Assembly: GCA_903828455.1 (NCBI GenBank)
Contig: CAIKMJ010000046.1
Location: 248,001 to 312,000, forward strand
DNA length: 64,000 nt
Source of the DNA: an uncultured Acidobacteriia bacterium
GTDB lineage: Bacteria; Acidobacteriota; Terriglobia; Bryobacterales; Bryobacteraceae
Reading direction: 5' to 3'
Part shown: positions 1 through 7,540 of the stretch, one piece after another
Position numbering within the stretch: the first letter of the stretch is position 1
How the letters are laid out: every line of letters begins with the position of its first letter
The notes under the pieces: model-generated
Seen by the model: only the letters and a program-made list of their open reading frames with translations
What the model was told of the DNA's origin: nothing
Database searches by the model: none
Position numbers and translations under genes: made by a program

Positions 1-480
1 CCGAGGCCCTTGCTGCAGCCTGCATTGTGCCCCGACTCCGCGGTGCAGATTTATGACAACGGGCGCCGCCAGATTCGCCTCAACCGTGTCCTCGACGGGA
101 ACGAGCAGCGCCAGACACAACACATCCTCTCCGAGTACAGGTGCTACGCCCGGCTGCAGTCCGAGCGTAAGAAGATCCTCATCCAACAAAGTGAGTCTGA
201 ACGCCGGATCGATCGTCAGAACGGGCAGCGAGAGAAAACAGACCGACGGTCGCTCAAGACTCTGCAAATAGATCAAGGGGCGCTGAAGAGGTATTTCGAC
301 CGGCAAGATCCGCTGTTCATTTTCAAAGCCGGGCAGACCTAGGGGGAAAAGAAGTTCGGCGGATGCTGCCCACTCTATTACTCCCAGCCAGGGGGTGTGA
401 ATATTCCGATTTACGCTCGCGGGCGACTGGAGACCACTGGGTTGGCGTGCCGCCCGAAGGCCGGTACCTGCGAAACTCAC
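1..480 (-). CDS. fliW: Flagellar assembly factor FliW (3' end cut by window edge)
   Basis: This gene is absent from the ORF track. I found it by translating the complement of bases 1-480, which is open to the window edge. The protein reads FPLGLPGFENEQ, then LIYLQSLERPSVCFLSL, then VEANLAAPVVINLHRG, the usual FliW order. FliW binds flagellin and antagonises CsrA, tying flagellin translation to export. A GTG at 480 overlaps the fliM stop as GTGA and is the only good start I see. It gives about 25 residues more than usual before the conserved N-terminus, so a weaker internal start is possible. It is the last gene of the minus-strand flagellar run. The C-terminal residues lie outside the window. 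Confidence 0.8.
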   Translation of the reverse strand, partial: MSFAGTGLRAARQPSGLQSPASVNRNIHTPWLGVIEWAASAELLFPLGLPGFENEQRILPVEIPLQRPLIYLQSLERPSVCFLSLPVLTIDPAFRLTLLDEDLLTLGLQPGVAPVLGEDVLCLALLVPVEDTVEANLAAPVVINLHRGVGAQCRLQQGPR

Positions 481-1442
481 GGTACCGACTCCCGGGTTTT
501 TTCGCTAACCCGAAACGCGGCGCGGCGCCCTGCTCTCATAACTTCCCCGCGATACTTCCTTGCTCCGTTCAGCAACAGATCGACTGGCTTCGACGCAACA
601 GTTTCGAAATTGACGACATCCCCCTCCTCGAGGTTCATTAAATCCCGGAGGAGTAGCTGCGGCCCGGTCAGTACTACCTCGGCAGGCAGAATCGAATCCC
701 GGATCAGATCGAGCATCCGGGCCTGCTCCTGATCGGTTGACACGCTCTTTCGCAGCGACCACTGCTGATCGAACTTCTGGCGCATCATCTTGATGATGAT
801 GGACGGCATTGCGATGTTCATCATGCCGATCGAGTCGCCGATCCGTATTTCGATAGCTACGGCGACTACGGCCTCGGTGGGTGCAAGGATCTGGAGAAAC
901 TGAGGCTCCGTCTCGATCGTGTCGATTGAGAAGTCGATGTCTGTCACAAATGTCCAGGCTTCACGGAGGTCGCGGAGGATGAGGCGAAACAGGCCGTCCA
1001 GCAGCACTTGCTCTATTTCCGTGATCTCGCGTTGTGAACTGAACTGCAGTTTGCCGTCGCCACCGAGCAGAATTTCCAATATCGGAAAGATCAGCGACGA
1101 ATTCAGCTCGAGAACTGCGTTCCCGTCATACGGCCGAAGCCCTATGGAAGCAATGCAGGTAGGTGAGGGAAGGCACTCAAGGAACTCCGAATAGGACAAT
1201 TGCTCAACGCTAACCAGGTTAATGATCAGATAAGACCGCAGATAAGCTGAAAGACTCGAAACAAGATTACGCACGAAATTGTCGTGCAGCTGATGAATCG
1301 CCCGAAGCTGCGACTTAGCGATCCGATCCGGGCGCCTGAAATCGAACGGCGCCGCCCTCCGGGTGCCGGGGCGTTCCGTCTTGCGTCCCAGCGTGTTCTG
1401 GAAAACCGCATCGATCTCCTGCTGGCTGAGTTGTCGGCTCAA
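477..1442 (-). CDS. fliM: Flagellar motor switch protein FliM
   Basis: FliM sits in the C ring, binds phospho-CheY and switches rotation. The 321-residue length is normal. The N-terminus carries LSQQEIDAVFQ, the conserved CheY-binding peptide type. A CheC-like middle domain follows, with LEILLGGDGK near residue 125. The C-terminal SpoA domain contains the segment around LMNLEEGDVVNFE and the closing KYRGEVM. It lies 14 bp after flgL, and its stop overlaps the GTG of fliW, so it is probably co-transcribed with flgM-flgK-flgL. Two FliN-type partners are encoded upstream in the same cluster. Confidence 0.95.
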   Translation of the reverse strand: MSRQLSQQEIDAVFQNTLGRKTERPGTRRAAPFDFRRPDRIAKSQLRAIHQLHDNFVRNLVSSLSAYLRSYLIINLVSVEQLSYSEFLECLPSPTCIASIGLRPYDGNAVLELNSSLIFPILEILLGGDGKLQFSSQREITEIEQVLLDGLFRLILRDLREAWTFVTDIDFSIDTIETEPQFLQILAPTEAVVAVAIEIRIGDSIGMMNIAMPSIIIKMMRQKFDQQWSLRKSVSTDQEQARMLDLIRDSILPAEVVLTGPQLLLRDLMNLEEGDVVNFETVASKPVDLLLNGARKYRGEVMRAGRRAAFRVSEKTRESVP

Positions 1443-1456
1443 TGAAATGTTCTCCT

Positions 1457-2407
1457 TCAGGCCAGGTAGCTAAACAGATTGCGGGTTTGCGAGATTTCCG
1501 CCTCCGCGCCGTACGCTGCGGAATCGGCGATCTTTTCCTGCGACAGATCAGTGGCAGCCTGCACGACGTCGGCGTCCCGGATACTTCCAACCTCCGTTTG
1601 CAGCGTAGTGAGCTGATTCCCGGCCGTTGTCAGTTCGGCGACAATTCGCTGTTCTGCATTTCCGTAGTAAGCCTGTTGCTGATTGACCCAGTCGGAAGCG
1701 GTAGTCAGCAACGACATCGCGTTTGTGATCCCGGCCTGATCATTGGCACTCAGCGCCGTGGCAAGAGACTGGAGCGCGGCAAACGCGTTGGTCGCGGACG
1801 GGTTGCCCGACGAATCAACCGGACCGAAGATCTGCTGTGCTGTCAGTCCCACGTAGACCGACTCGCCCGCGGGATTGACGATCGTTCGCGTGGAAGTCCC
1901 CGAAACCAGTTGATCGACTCCGGTTACACTGGCACTGTCTGCCTGGTAAGGAACTGTTTGATCCTGATCCCCCGCAAAGATATAGCGACCGCCGGCCTTC
2001 GTGTTGGCGACCTGAATCAATTGCTGTTGGATGCTCTGCACCTGCGCCGCCAATTCCTGCCGGCTGGAGGCTGTAGCGGTTGAATTGGCACCCTGACTTC
2101 CAAGCGTTGCCGCCTGCTGCAAAAGAGATGTCGCCGTGCCAATGGCCTGATCCGCCGTTTGCGCTTCGGCCTGTACCGAACCGAGATTGGTATTCCAATT
2201 TTGGTACGTGCTCAGAGATGAGCTTAGCTCGACCAGTTCGGAGACCTGCGACGGAGCGTCGGCGGCACTGCGGACCCTGTAACCGGACGAAAGCTCCTGT
2301 TGGGTCGCAATCTCTCTGTCCTGGAGAGTTGCCAGTCCACTGAGAAACCATTCGGAACCTATTCCTGTGACACTATTCACTGGCATTTGATGTTTTTGCT
2401 CAGCCAC
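1457..2407 (-). CDS. flgL: Flagellar hook-filament junction protein FlgL
   Basis: FlgL (HAP3) joins the hook-associated FlgK to the flagellin filament. At 316 residues it is family-sized. The N-terminal coiled-coil helix shows the flagellin-like pattern LQDREIATQQELSSGYRV followed by SAADAPSQ. The C-terminal helix (ATDLSQEKIADSAAYGAEA) is the matching D0/D1 region. It lies 4 bp downstream of flgK. The start is the first ATG of the ORF; an internal start a few residues later (MPVNSV) is possible. The product is exported, so no signal peptide is expected. Confidence 0.92.
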   Translation of the reverse strand: MAEQKHQMPVNSVTGIGSEWFLSGLATLQDREIATQQELSSGYRVRSAADAPSQVSELVELSSSLSTYQNWNTNLGSVQAEAQTADQAIGTATSLLQQAATLGSQGANSTATASSRQELAAQVQSIQQQLIQVANTKAGGRYIFAGDQDQTVPYQADSASVTGVDQLVSGTSTRTIVNPAGESVYVGLTAQQIFGPVDSSGNPSATNAFAALQSLATALSANDQAGITNAMSLLTTASDWVNQQQAYYGNAEQRIVAELTTAGNQLTTLQTEVGSIRDADVVQAATDLSQEKIADSAAYGAEAEISQTRNLFSYLA

Positions 2408-2411
2408 CCAC

Positions 2412-3809
2412 TCAGGCGGCGGTCGGAGTCAGAAGATTGACGGCGTCGGCACTCAGTTGGTCGAGGATCGCAACGAGCCGGGCGTTAGCCGCATAAGCAT
2501 TCTGTAGATTGGTCACGTTGATCGCTTCCTGATCCAGCGATACGCCTGACCGTTGGGTCCGAGCGACCTGTGCGGCGGTCAACGCCGTCTGAGCTTCGGC
2601 CGATTGTGCGGTCGCGGACGAAAGCTGTCCTCCGACTCCGGCGGCGATTGAGCTAAAACAGTCTTGCGCTGACTTGCCGTCAATGAGGTCCGCCGGATCT
2701 GCGGAAGCCGGAAGCGCCGCGAGTTGATTGGCAATGCCGTTTGATTCGCCGGAGGCGCCACCTGACGCCAGTGCCAATTGATCGGGGCTGAAAGAAGCGA
2801 CGACGCTGAGGCTGGCTGCTGCGTCGGACGGATTATTCGTGTCGTACGAAAACAACGCCGGTCCCGCTGTCCCGCTTGCCGTCGTACCGGACCCGAGCAG
2901 GGTATTGACGCGAGAGGCAAACCCTGCAGCCAGTGTGTTGAGGGATCCGGCGCTGGTCGCGGTTCCGAGAATCGGGTTCAGAACATTGTTAACTGTATCG
3001 AGGAGCGCTCCGAGTTGTCCGGAGAAAGACGTCGGGGAATGGCCTCCCGCGGAGGACGCCACCTGCGCGCCCTCAGACGCCTGAGGGTTCACCGAAAGCG
3101 CGTAAGAATTGCCACCGATGACAAGCGGCAGCTGGCCTCCTGCCAGAACTGACACAGTACCATCCGGGCTCGTGCTTACATTGATGTCAACCAGCGATGA
3201 AAGCTGGTCCAGCGCAGATCGGAGACTTGCATTGGTCGCCGCACTTCCTTGCGCGCTGACCGTAGCTTGTCGGTTTAGCCCCGCAATTTTGGAAGTGAGA
3301 GCATTGATCTCGTCGGCAGTCGATCCGATTTGTGTTTTGACGCTGGTCCCAAGTGATTCGAGACTCGCCGCCGTCTGCTGGAACGCTGAAGCAACGCCGG
3401 CCGCCGCATTGACGGCATTGGACCGCAGCGCAGAGTCATTTGGAGAGACGCCCAGGCTGGCAAATGCAGCGCCAAAATTCTGGAGCGCAGCCAAAATTCC
3501 CGTCGAGCCTGTGATGTCGAAAACCTGATTGAGCGACGTCAATTGTGTCACAGCATTCTGGCTGGCCGAGGCCCGCGAGTTGGCGGACTGAACCAGAGCA
3601 TCCGCATGCGCGCTGCCCGTGGAACTCAGCTCCACCAGGTCAGCTCCCGCTGAGATGCCCGAGTCGCCAATTGGTTGAATGGCTGCACGCTGCGCCGCAT
3701 AACCAGGGGTCGATGCATTGGCGATGTTCTGCTGACTAACGCCGAGGGCCTGAGTAAATGCCTCCAAGGCAATCGATGACGTGCCTAATGCCGAAAACAG
3801 TCCTCCCAT
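2412..3809 (-). CDS. flgK: Flagellar hook-associated protein FlgK
   Basis: FlgK (HAP1) caps the hook and binds FlgL. The N-terminus has the axial-protein motif VSQQNIANASTPGYAAQ, and the C-terminus ends in the conserved D0 helix (NLQNAYAANARLVAILDQL). At 465 residues it is somewhat short, so the variable surface domains are reduced. Its ATG overlaps the last base of flgM, which suggests coupled translation. The flgM-flgK-flgL order is common and puts the anti-sigma factor in the same transcript as late export substrates. Confidence 0.93.
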   Translation of the reverse strand: MGGLFSALGTSSIALEAFTQALGVSQQNIANASTPGYAAQRAAIQPIGDSGISAGADLVELSSTGSAHADALVQSANSRASASQNAVTQLTSLNQVFDITGSTGILAALQNFGAAFASLGVSPNDSALRSNAVNAAAGVASAFQQTAASLESLGTSVKTQIGSTADEINALTSKIAGLNRQATVSAQGSAATNASLRSALDQLSSLVDINVSTSPDGTVSVLAGGQLPLVIGGNSYALSVNPQASEGAQVASSAGGHSPTSFSGQLGALLDTVNNVLNPILGTATSAGSLNTLAAGFASRVNTLLGSGTTASGTAGPALFSYDTNNPSDAAASLSVVASFSPDQLALASGGASGESNGIANQLAALPASADPADLIDGKSAQDCFSSIAAGVGGQLSSATAQSAEAQTALTAAQVARTQRSGVSLDQEAINVTNLQNAYAANARLVAILDQLSADAVNLLTPTAA

Positions 3810-4081
3810 TATTTTGAAGCCAGTGAATAGCTGATAATCGCGCTTGTAAGTGCTGAAGTTGGTATCCGATAAGAACCGTCAGCCACAGCGCTGGCGATCT
3901 GTTTAAGCTTGGCGGCGTGATCGGAGGCCAGAAGATTTAGATTTGTCGTCAGAGTCGATACGGAAACGTTGTCCGGGGTCGCCGCGAATTTCCCGCGTTC
4001 CGCCGTGCTCCCAGAACCAGAAGTACTGACCGATGTGACGTCGTTGGTCGAGCCAGAAAGCGTATCCAGTTGTAGTCGCAT
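3809..4081 (-). CDS. flgM: Anti-sigma-28 factor FlgM
   Basis: FlgM holds FliA inactive until the hook-basal body is complete and is then exported. The 90-residue protein has a disordered Ser/Thr-rich N-terminal half. Its C-terminal half (KLKQIASAVADGSYRIPTSAL) is the signature FliA-binding helix pattern. The cognate fliA lies about 1.6 kb upstream in the same cluster. No strong Shine-Dalgarno sequence is visible before the ATG. A 237-bp gap precedes it, large for this tightly packed run, so it may have its own promoter. Confidence 0.85.
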   Translation of the reverse strand: MRLQLDTLSGSTNDVTSVSTSGSGSTAERGKFAATPDNVSVSTLTTNLNLLASDHAAKLKQIASAVADGSYRIPTSALTSAIISYSLASK

Positions 4082-4318
4082 ATTCGGTTGATTTTTACGA
4101 GTACGTTATTCGGCTCCGCCGGCGCCTTTGAGGCACTCAAATCGCACTACTTGCCTTGTGCTTTGAATCTCCGCCGTCAAAGTGCTGGTCGAATCACTAT
4201 TGGGAGTTGTTCAGCTTTGGCGTCGGGCTCTTTTGCGTAAGAAGTGTCATTATGAAAATAGAGATCTTTCTGAGAAGGATCACTGCACGTTGGCAGCCAA
4301 ACAATGGCCAGTATGCGA
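4082..4318 (-). promoter_or_regulatory. Leader region before flgM-flgK-flgL with a sigma-54-like element
   Basis: This 237-bp gap is the largest in the otherwise overlapping minus-strand flagellar run. On the minus strand, at 4284-4300, it contains TTGGCTGCCAACGTGCA. That has GG and GC dinucleotides separated by 10 bases, as in -24/-12 sigma-54 promoters, but the CAC part of the -24 box is not conserved. A GCCGAATAA close to flgM recalls a sigma-28 -10 box, but no -35 sits at the right distance. No ORF of note is present. Promoter activity is an inference. Confidence 0.3.
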
Positions 4319-4777
4319 TTACTTCTTCGCCCAGCGAATCCGTTGCTGCAACGCTCCGCCATCCTTATTCCCGTCTGGCAGAGACAACACTTCCGACATC
4401 GCCGCAATCAAATCGACTTCCTTTGCTCCTAGTTGAAGATTTTGCGCAATTGTCGAACGCGGCGTTCCACTGCGAAGCAATTTCATCGCCTGGGATCGCA
4501 CACCCCGGCCGATGGGTCCGCCAGCCGGGGACGCCAGACTGAGCGGTCCCGACTCTATCCGCAGTACGTCGGCACGCAGAGCGGCGACGTGCCCGGCAAG
4601 TATCTCGGTGCGCTCGTCAATGACCGCTTGCAGCATCGACACGTTTCTTTGGCACAGTTGCCTGTAATGGGAGCGGTGCCGGTACATCAGGATGAGGCAA
4701 GTCACTCCACATACTGACCCGGCCCGGCAAATCGTATCGAGTACGTGGAGCAGTACCGTCCGATCGGCGTAGATCAC
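4319..4777 (-). CDS. Flagellar-cluster membrane protein, DUF6115/SwrB-like
   Basis: The 152-residue protein has one N-terminal membrane helix (about residues 10-32), a helical linker, and a C-terminal helix-turn-helix-like segment around MKLLRSGTPRSTIAQNLQLG and KEVDLIAAMSEV. Short proteins of this layout (DUF6115/DUF2802, and SwrB in Bacillus) are common in flagellar operons, where SwrB promotes export-apparatus activation. The family match is by pattern only. The ATG overlaps the stop of the fliY-like gene by 4 bp, so the two are translationally linked. It may anchor or check assembly of the switch or export gate. Direct DNA binding is unlikely given the membrane anchor. Confidence 0.6.
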   Translation of the reverse strand: MIYADRTVLLHVLDTICRAGSVCGVTCLILMYRHRSHYRQLCQRNVSMLQAVIDERTEILAGHVAALRADVLRIESGPLSLASPAGGPIGRGVRSQAMKLLRSGTPRSTIAQNLQLGAKEVDLIAAMSEVLSLPDGNKDGGALQQRIRWAKK

Positions 4778-5604
4778 CTTGCCCCCGCTATCGCCGAAGC
4801 CTGGGCCATTCCTGATCGCAGCCGGTCCTCGCGGCTCGCCAGCTGATTAATCCGAACTCCGTAATTTCCGTCGACGACCACCACCTCACCCCGGGCGATC
4901 ACGCAATCGTTGACGACAACGTCAACGGGATCCGATACGAGCCGATTGAGTTCCACAATGGAACCTGTGTTCAACTTAAGAACCTCGCGGATCTGGAGCG
5001 ATGTTCGACCGAATGAAACGCTGACCGGGAGCGCCACATCGAGAAGAAGATCGAATGTTTTTGAGACCTTGCTGTCTTTTCCGTTCGCGGGTCTTGGATC
5101 GTCTGGCGGCGGAGCCAGTATACTGGCAAGCCTTTCGGACCAGCCAGCAAAGACCATCAGACTTCCGAAATTCGGTTCCTGGATGGTGAACTTTGCCCAT
5201 GACACGTCTTTTGGCAGCGATGTGATCTCTTTCCCACCCGACAATGTCACTTCACGGTAGGTTTGCGCCGTTAGACTGTCGGCCACCCCTGCCATGGTTT
5301 GGCTGACCAGTTCCTGCCACGTTGATCGCAGATCCTCCTCGGTCGCATCGCCGAGTCCGGCCGCCTCAAGCGTGCGCGCAGCCAGCGACGTCCAGACGTC
5401 ACCGCCGGCTACAAGCCATAGCGCAGGACCGTCCACAATAGATATAGTCTGCTCCCATACATGCCGGTCGAGTTCATCCCGGGGCGCCCCTTCCGTGAGC
5501 GAACCGAAGACGGCGAATTCTATACCTGTCAGACCCGCCAGCGCCTGACCCAGCGCCGACTCAAATTGGCCGACTAATGGAGTTGGTTGTTCCAGGATGT
5601 TCAT
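4774..5604 (-). CDS. fliY: Flagellar motor switch protein, FliN/FliY-like (long form)
   Basis: The 276-residue protein ends in a clear SpoA domain (about residues 185-262): LLLDVALPVSVSFGRTSLQI, then VELNRLVSDPVDVVVND, then GVRINQL. The first 170 residues resemble the CheC-like middle part of FliY. The helix STWQELVSQ may align with the CheC phosphatase motif (S/D-x3-E-x2-N). If so, Ser replaces the catalytic Asn, and phospho-CheY hydrolysis is doubtful. A second, 82-residue FliN is encoded at 12709, so this C ring probably contains FliM plus two FliN-type subunits. The naming fliY versus fliN is uncertain. Confidence 0.8.
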   Translation of the reverse strand: MNILEQPTPLVGQFESALGQALAGLTGIEFAVFGSLTEGAPRDELDRHVWEQTISIVDGPALWLVAGGDVWTSLAARTLEAAGLGDATEEDLRSTWQELVSQTMAGVADSLTAQTYREVTLSGGKEITSLPKDVSWAKFTIQEPNFGSLMVFAGWSERLASILAPPPDDPRPANGKDSKVSKTFDLLLDVALPVSVSFGRTSLQIREVLKLNTGSIVELNRLVSDPVDVVVNDCVIARGEVVVVDGNYGVRINQLASREDRLRSGMAQASAIAGAR

Positions 5605-5652
5605 AGTCGCCTTCTGTGCTCCAATCTGATTGCAATCTGCTCCATTCGGCTA

Positions 5653-6408
5653 TTATGTCCGCATCCCCGGCCAACGGGCGCCCAGAGCCGCGCGAAGCCT
5701 TACGATTGCCTGAGTTTTTATCTGTGACACCCGAGAGAGATGGACGCCCATGATGTCGGCGATTTCCCGCAACGTCAACTCTTCATAGAAATAGAGGCTT
5801 AGAACAGTGCGTTCCGTCTTGGGAATTCGATCGAGCGATACGGCTATCAGGCGCTCCAGTTCAGCCCGCTCCAGCGTGAGTGCAGGTGAGTCTGCTTCCG
5901 GCGAGGCAACATAGCGCATGAGCGAAGGAGCGTCGCCCTCATCCCTCAGGTATTCCAGTTCACCGATATTAAGCGCTTCGACCTCAGCTAGTTGTTTCCG
6001 GTATTCGTCCACCCCTACGTTAAGCTCAGCAGCTATTTCAGCTTCTTCAGGAATCCGGCCCAGCTTCTGCTCCGCCCGTGAGACCGCGGATTCCAGTTCG
6101 CGGGCCAGCTTCCTTTTCATTCGCGGCGCCCAGTCGGATTCCCGCAGGCTGTCCAGGATTGCTCCGCGGATTCGAAATTCGGCATATGTCCGCAGTTTTA
6201 CGTTTTGGCGCGGATCGAAATTGTCGATGGCCTGGATCAGGCCAACTACTCCTGCAGAGAGGAGATCGTCCAGAATGATTGTGTTCGGTAGTCGCTCATG
6301 AATCTTCCTGGCAATCAGGCGGACTTGCGGCAGATGCTCGAGGATGAGCCGTTCTCGCTCATCGTCCGACGCGGCGCCAACAGAGTAATAGTATGCTGCT
6401 GCGGACAA
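5653..6408 (-). CDS. fliA: RNA polymerase sigma-28 factor FliA (flagellar)
   Basis: This 251-residue sigma factor directs late flagellar transcription. Region 2 reads LILEHLPQVRLIARKIHERL followed by DDLLSAGVVGLIQAIDNFDP. Region 3 and region 4 follow, the latter with the helix-turn-helix LREIADIMGVHLSRVSQIK. This is the FliA/WhiG type. It lies directly after flhF, the usual flhA-flhF-(flhG)-fliA order but without flhG. A near-consensus sigma-28 promoter upstream of fliK would place fliA in its own regulon, with flgM downstream as the brake. Confidence 0.95.
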   Translation of the reverse strand: MSAAAYYYSVGAASDDERERLILEHLPQVRLIARKIHERLPNTIILDDLLSAGVVGLIQAIDNFDPRQNVKLRTYAEFRIRGAILDSLRESDWAPRMKRKLARELESAVSRAEQKLGRIPEEAEIAAELNVGVDEYRKQLAEVEALNIGELEYLRDEGDAPSLMRYVASPEADSPALTLERAELERLIAVSLDRIPKTERTVLSLYFYEELTLREIADIMGVHLSRVSQIKTQAIVRLRAALGARWPGMRT

Positions 6409-6417
6409 GTTGCCTCT

Positions 6418-7539
6418 TTAAGCCGCCACGGCCCGCCGGACTTTGGGCGCGGCCGCTTGGCCACGTTGAGCCAGTACACGACCAGCAAGGCTGGCGGCAT
6501 CTGCATCCACAAGATCCTCGGGTATGCTCGGCCCGGTACCTTCAAACGTTACCGGAATGGCGGTTCGCGCTATCAGATTGACCATTGCGGAATAGTTGCT
6601 GGTTTCATCCGTTCCGACAAACAATAGCCGGCCTGCCCGCAGGCTGGCAAAACGTTCCGTCGCTGCCAACATATCGGCGTATTGCGACTCAGCCCTTAGG
6701 ACGAGGTGCGTTTCAATTTCCCGACGCCGGTGAAGGAATTCCCCTAACGCCGTTGTAATACAGTGGTCGGAAGGAGAAAGCCCCGGCGTGTCGATCAGGG
6801 TGAAACCATTCCAGGCTTCGCCACGAAGGGCTAGTTCCAGACTCGGAATAGATTCAATAGTTTGGTGGGGAACACCCAGTACGGAACAATAGCGGGCCAT
6901 TTTGTCGCTGTCGCCTACAGCATGCGGACCAGCCGTGTAGATGCGGACAGGCGTTCGATTAGCCAATGCACGAGACAGCGCGAATTTCACCAAAGATGTG
7001 CTCTTGCCTCTCCCGGGCGGGCCGACAAACGCCAGAGTCCGGTTCTCGCCGGATCGCAGGGGCGCAAATGGAGCCACGTGGATATGCTTTTCGAGCAGAC
7101 CAACGAGTCGTGCTTCCGGATCTCCGGTAAGACTGCCGGCCTCAGCGATCAATTCTGATGCCAGGTGAGGATCCAGTCCCGCCGTCGTTAATCGCTCGAG
7201 GATATCCGGGCCCTTGACCGCAGTTGCGGCTCTTCCGACTACCGTCCGCAACGCCTTGATCTGCCGCCGGATATCTTCTATTTCAGCGCTGGAAGACTGT
7301 ACATTTAAAGCGTGCTCGGTGCCTCGTCCCTGCCGGCCGCCGGCAAGACTGCCGTGCACGTCGCTCCGGGACATATCCGGCCTCTGGTTCCATGCAAACG
7401 TGACTTCGAGACGCCCGAACTGGCGATTCTCCGGAGGTGCCGGTCTGGACCCGACCAGGAGCGCCTCCGGTCCGAGTTCTCGTCTTGCGATTTCGAGTGC
7501 AGCCGGAACACTGCTGGCGAAATAGGACTTCGTTTCCAT
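6418..7539 (-). CDS. flhF: Flagellar biosynthesis GTPase FlhF (SRP family)
   Basis: FlhF is an SRP-type GTPase that sets flagellar site and number at the cell pole. The 373 residues comprise a basic N-terminal domain starting METKSYFASSVPAALE, a helical N domain (about 85-165), and the G domain. The P-loop reads GPPGRGKSTS (about 173-182), a variant of the usual GPTGVGKTTT. The G3 motif is DTPGLS rather than DTAG. The divergent motifs may slow hydrolysis. No FlhG/MinD-like ATPase follows, although one is normally adjacent. The gene lies 1 bp from flhA and 9 bp from fliA. Confidence 0.88.
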   Translation of the reverse strand: METKSYFASSVPAALEIARRELGPEALLVGSRPAPPENRQFGRLEVTFAWNQRPDMSRSDVHGSLAGGRQGRGTEHALNVQSSSAEIEDIRRQIKALRTVVGRAATAVKGPDILERLTTAGLDPHLASELIAEAGSLTGDPEARLVGLLEKHIHVAPFAPLRSGENRTLAFVGPPGRGKSTSLVKFALSRALANRTPVRIYTAGPHAVGDSDKMARYCSVLGVPHQTIESIPSLELALRGEAWNGFTLIDTPGLSPSDHCITTALGEFLHRRREIETHLVLRAESQYADMLAATERFASLRAGRLLFVGTDETSNYSAMVNLIARTAIPVTFEGTGPSIPEDLVDADAASLAGRVLAQRGQAAAPKVRRAVAA

Positions 7540-7540
7540 A

